Under the pieces are notes generated by a model. It did no database searches and was not told where the DNA came from. It saw only the letters and a program-made list of their open reading frames with translations. Shown here piece by piece: positions 61,741 through 64,000 of a stretch of DNA of 64,000 nt. The stretch comes from Rhodosorus marinus. Its lineage: Eukaryota > Rhodophyta > Stylonematophyceae > Stylonematales > Stylonemataceae. The first letter of the stretch is position 1, and each line of letters begins with the position of its first letter. Location of the stretch: contig JAMWBK010000003.1 in NCBI GenBank assembly GCA_029953675.1, positions 1-64,000 on the forward strand. Direction: 5' to 3'. The translations under genes and the position numbers were made by a program.

Positions 61741-62935
61741 ATTGGGCTTTACTAGCATTTTTAGCATAGCCCCAAGCGCTACTCAAAGCGTGAAGCCTAA
61801 AGCGTCAAGGAAAGCGTGCAAAGCGTCGAAAGGAACTAAGAACTAGGTAGGGAAGCGTGCAAACCCAGGCGCCGATAGCGCGCCTCGGCCAGCATACTGC
61901 TCGAATGTCGCCACAGAGAGACACTTAAACGACGCAAAAGTACCAAGTATTCAACAGGATCCTCAGCGATATTTCCGCAACCACTACAAACCCGACTTCT
62001 CCACGTGACCAAAGCTTTCCACAATGAAAGGCTGGAACCGGTGGGAGCGTCCCTCAGCGCGAGGCAGACTGGCCATACTCTCAGCATACCGTCGTTCTTT
62101 CACTCGGCGAAGGGTCGAAGCAGCTGCTCCCCGGCGGCGAGCGGCGGCCGTGAAATGGGCGCTTGCTACAGGGCATGTAATCGCGAGGTCAACATAAACT
62201 GAGCGTCTGGCGGCAGCGTCGGAGACAAGGAGATCTGCGATACAGCGCGGCGGTGCCCTATCCGAGAACGATCTGGGTAGTTCCGTATGCCCTACCCGAG
62301 TCAAACATTCGCTGAGGATGTACTCGAAGCGAGTGTGACGCCTCGTACGAAGACCTCTCAACAGTCCACTTGAACCTAAGAAATGGTAACCACAAGCATA
62401 GATCCGACTCCCACATCCCCGACAGAAAGACGGCCGATTAGAGTGCCACGGAGCTTGTGGCAAACCCAGATAGATCCGTGCAGCAGAGCGGAACTGAAAG
62501 GCATCCAGACGGTGACCCAGTGACAAAGGCAACCTGGTTAACCACAAGTGCGACAGGTTGTCTCCCATGCCTCGGAGGCGAGCGGCTGCGGTAGGCGGTG
62601 TGAGGGAAGGGTTGAGCAAGATTGCGTGAGCGGCACTGTGTTGGCCTCAGGTGAGGCTATGTTGAATCACATCAGTGCGCGAGCTCCACAATCGGCTCAG
62701 ACCTGGGTGATCGGCAACCGGTGACCCGGGGCTGGCTTCCCCCTCGTCGGCAAGCACTCTGTCGATGGGAGAGTCCGCGATCGCCTCAGTTCGTCCCCAT
62801 AAGAGTTCCTTCTAGCAGCGAAATCGGGATCGGCTCTCGTCCGGCACGGGGTTGTACTTACTGAACGCCTGTTGCAGAGCATCATAGATGCTCGTCCGCT
62901 TTGGCTGCCATCCACGAGCCCCAATGTGGTGGAAG
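61741..62935 (-). mobile_element. Second LINE-A2 3' fragment
   Basis: Tail region with near-repeats of GCGTGAAGCCTAAAGCGTCA (61741-61830), then ORF2 C-terminus through the knuckle (CRGCGSRIYACGYHF), up to SRTDVIQH and a little beyond, where it decays (62697-62935). Stops and small deletions are present (for example loss of EVES residues near 62285). Confidence 0.85.
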
Positions 62936-63030
62936 GCTTACGCCGTTTAAGTGTCTCTCTGTGGCGATATTCTGGGCTGTACTGGGCTTTACTGGCTTTA
63001 CTGGCTTTACTGGGCTTTACTGGACTGGAC
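62936..63030. repeat. LINE tail tandem repeats, with a short opposite-strand scrap
   Basis: 62940-62972 is a plus-strand scrap of the ORF2 end (GTTTAAGTGTCTCTCTGTGG). 62976-63020 is a run of TGGGCTTTACTGG/CTTTACTGG units, the reverse of the TAAAGCCCAG tail repeats, abutting LINE-A copy 4. Confidence 0.8.
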
Positions 63031-64000
63031 TTTACTAGCATAGCCTGAAGCGCTACGCAAGGCGTGAAGATGAACTAATAACTAGGGAGGGAAGTATGCA
63101 ACCCCAGGCGCCGATGGCGCCTCGGAAAGCATGTCGCTGGAATATCGCCAAAGGGAGACACTTAAACGCCTCAAGAGCGCCAAATATTCAGAAGGATGCT
63201 CAGCAAAACATTTCCGCAACCACTCTAAACCCGACTTATCGACGTGACCAAAGCTTTCCACAATGAATGGCTGGAACCGGTGAGAGCGACCCTCAGCGCA
63301 AGGCAGACTGGCCATGCTCTCAGCATACCGTCGTTCCTTAACTCTTCGAAGGGCTGAAGCCGCGGCCCCCCGGCGGCGGGCGGCTGCGGTGAGGTGGGCG
63401 CTGGCCACGGGGCAGGTAATCGCAAGGTCCACATATGTTGAGCGTCTGGCAGCAGCGTCGGAGACGAGGAGATCGGCTATACAACGGGGCGGTGCAGAGT
63501 CCGAGATTGATCTGGGCAGTTCCGACTCAACCTCAACCGTATGCCCTATCCGAGTCAAATATTCGCTGAGGATGTACTTGAGGCGAGTGTGACGCCTCGT
63601 ACGGAGACCTCGCAACAGTCCGCAGGAACCCAGGAAGTGGTAGCCACAAGCGTCAATCCGGCTCTCACATCCCTGACAGAAAGACGGCCGATTAGAGTGC
63701 CACGGAGCCTGTGGCAAACCGAGATAGATCCGTGCGGCAGAACGGAACTGGAAAGCATCGAGACGATGACTCAATGACGACGGTAGAGTGGTTAACCACA
63801 AGTGCGAGAGGTGGCCTCCCATGCCGCGGAGACGAGCGGCAGTGGTAGGCGGCGTGAGAGGAGAATTGAGCATGACTGTGTGAGCGGCACTGTGTTGGCC
63901 CCAGGTGAGGCTATGTTGAATCACATCAGTGCGGGAGCTCCACAATCGGCTCAAACCCGGGTAGTCTGCAACAGGTGACCCGGGGCTAGCCTCTCCGTCA
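63018..64000 (-). mobile_element. LINE-A copy 4, cut by the window edge
   Basis: Minus-strand LINE-A 3' end extending beyond 64000. The C-terminal frame 63082-63954 includes the knuckle and the endonuclease-like block. A two-base loss (GGCGCCTCGG against GGCGCGCCTCGG) near 63118 changes the last residues. Otherwise it is close to copies 2 and 3. Confidence 0.9.

Overview
The window is nuclear DNA from a eukaryote. It has spliced genes with short phase-0 introns (about 97-142 bp), TATA-like boxes 110-185 bp upstream of start codons, a Copia-type LTR element and many non-LTR retrotransposons. Compact genes with few, tiny introns in a transposon-packed, medium-GC genome would fit a multicellular red alga (Chondrus-like). 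That is an inference; nothing here proves the species. No rRNA, CRISPR or bacterial operon structure is seen.

Most of the window is retrotransposon. I separate three related families with provisional names. LINE-A (with divergent subfamily A2) is about 4.8 kb and ends in a GGCTATGCTAGTAAAG tail. LINE-B ends in CCGATTAAACCATTCG. LINE-C ends near CCCAGACTAACGTAACC. LINE-A and LINE-B have ORF1 followed by an ORF2 with a central reverse transcriptase, a CCHC knuckle and a C-terminal D-x14-D block resembling the restriction-like endonuclease of R2/CRE/NeSL-type elements; no apurinic endonuclease is seen. LINE-C is seen only as an ORF1 and 3' ends.

Layout: 0.4-3.4 kb, LINE-B and LINE-A relics around a dead secreted-protein gene. 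4.05-5.5 kb, its intact inverted paralogue. 6.3-8.8 kb, nested LINE relics and a 0.7 kb inverted repeat. 9-10 kb, a secreted propeller-like gene. 10.4-17.2 kb, LINE mosaic including LINE-C. 17.3-18.7 kb, a secreted coiled-coil gene. 19.5-21 kb, LINE-B ends. 21.8-25.1 kb, an intact and a broken member of the secreted family. 25.1-35.4 kb, two head-to-head LINE-A copies. 35.4-43.2 kb, LINE-B ends, two more secreted-family genes, a 56-bp tandem repeat and a Copia LTR remnant. 43.7-47.5 kb, an RT-deleted LINE-B. 47.8-51.1 kb, a Copia element in a LINE-B fragment. 51.1-61.7 kb, an A2 element split by a complete LINE-A, two small fragments and a tRNA-Asp/LINE chimera. 61.7-64 kb, further A2 and LINE-A copies, the last cut by the window edge.

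Every gene that is not a transposon carries a signal peptide. Four loci plus two pseudogenes share one undescribed-looking Cys-containing domain (R-x-G-[VIL]-[WFH], then a Cys pair or Cys-Leu before a hydrophobic strand), in two genes followed by small Cys-rich modules on separate phase-0 exons. The most striking single object is at 59129-60128: a complete tRNA-Asp sequence ending in CCA, joined directly to a 5'-truncated LINE and flanked by a 12-bp target duplication. It looks like a captured mature tRNA and has the structure of a newborn tRNA-headed SINE.
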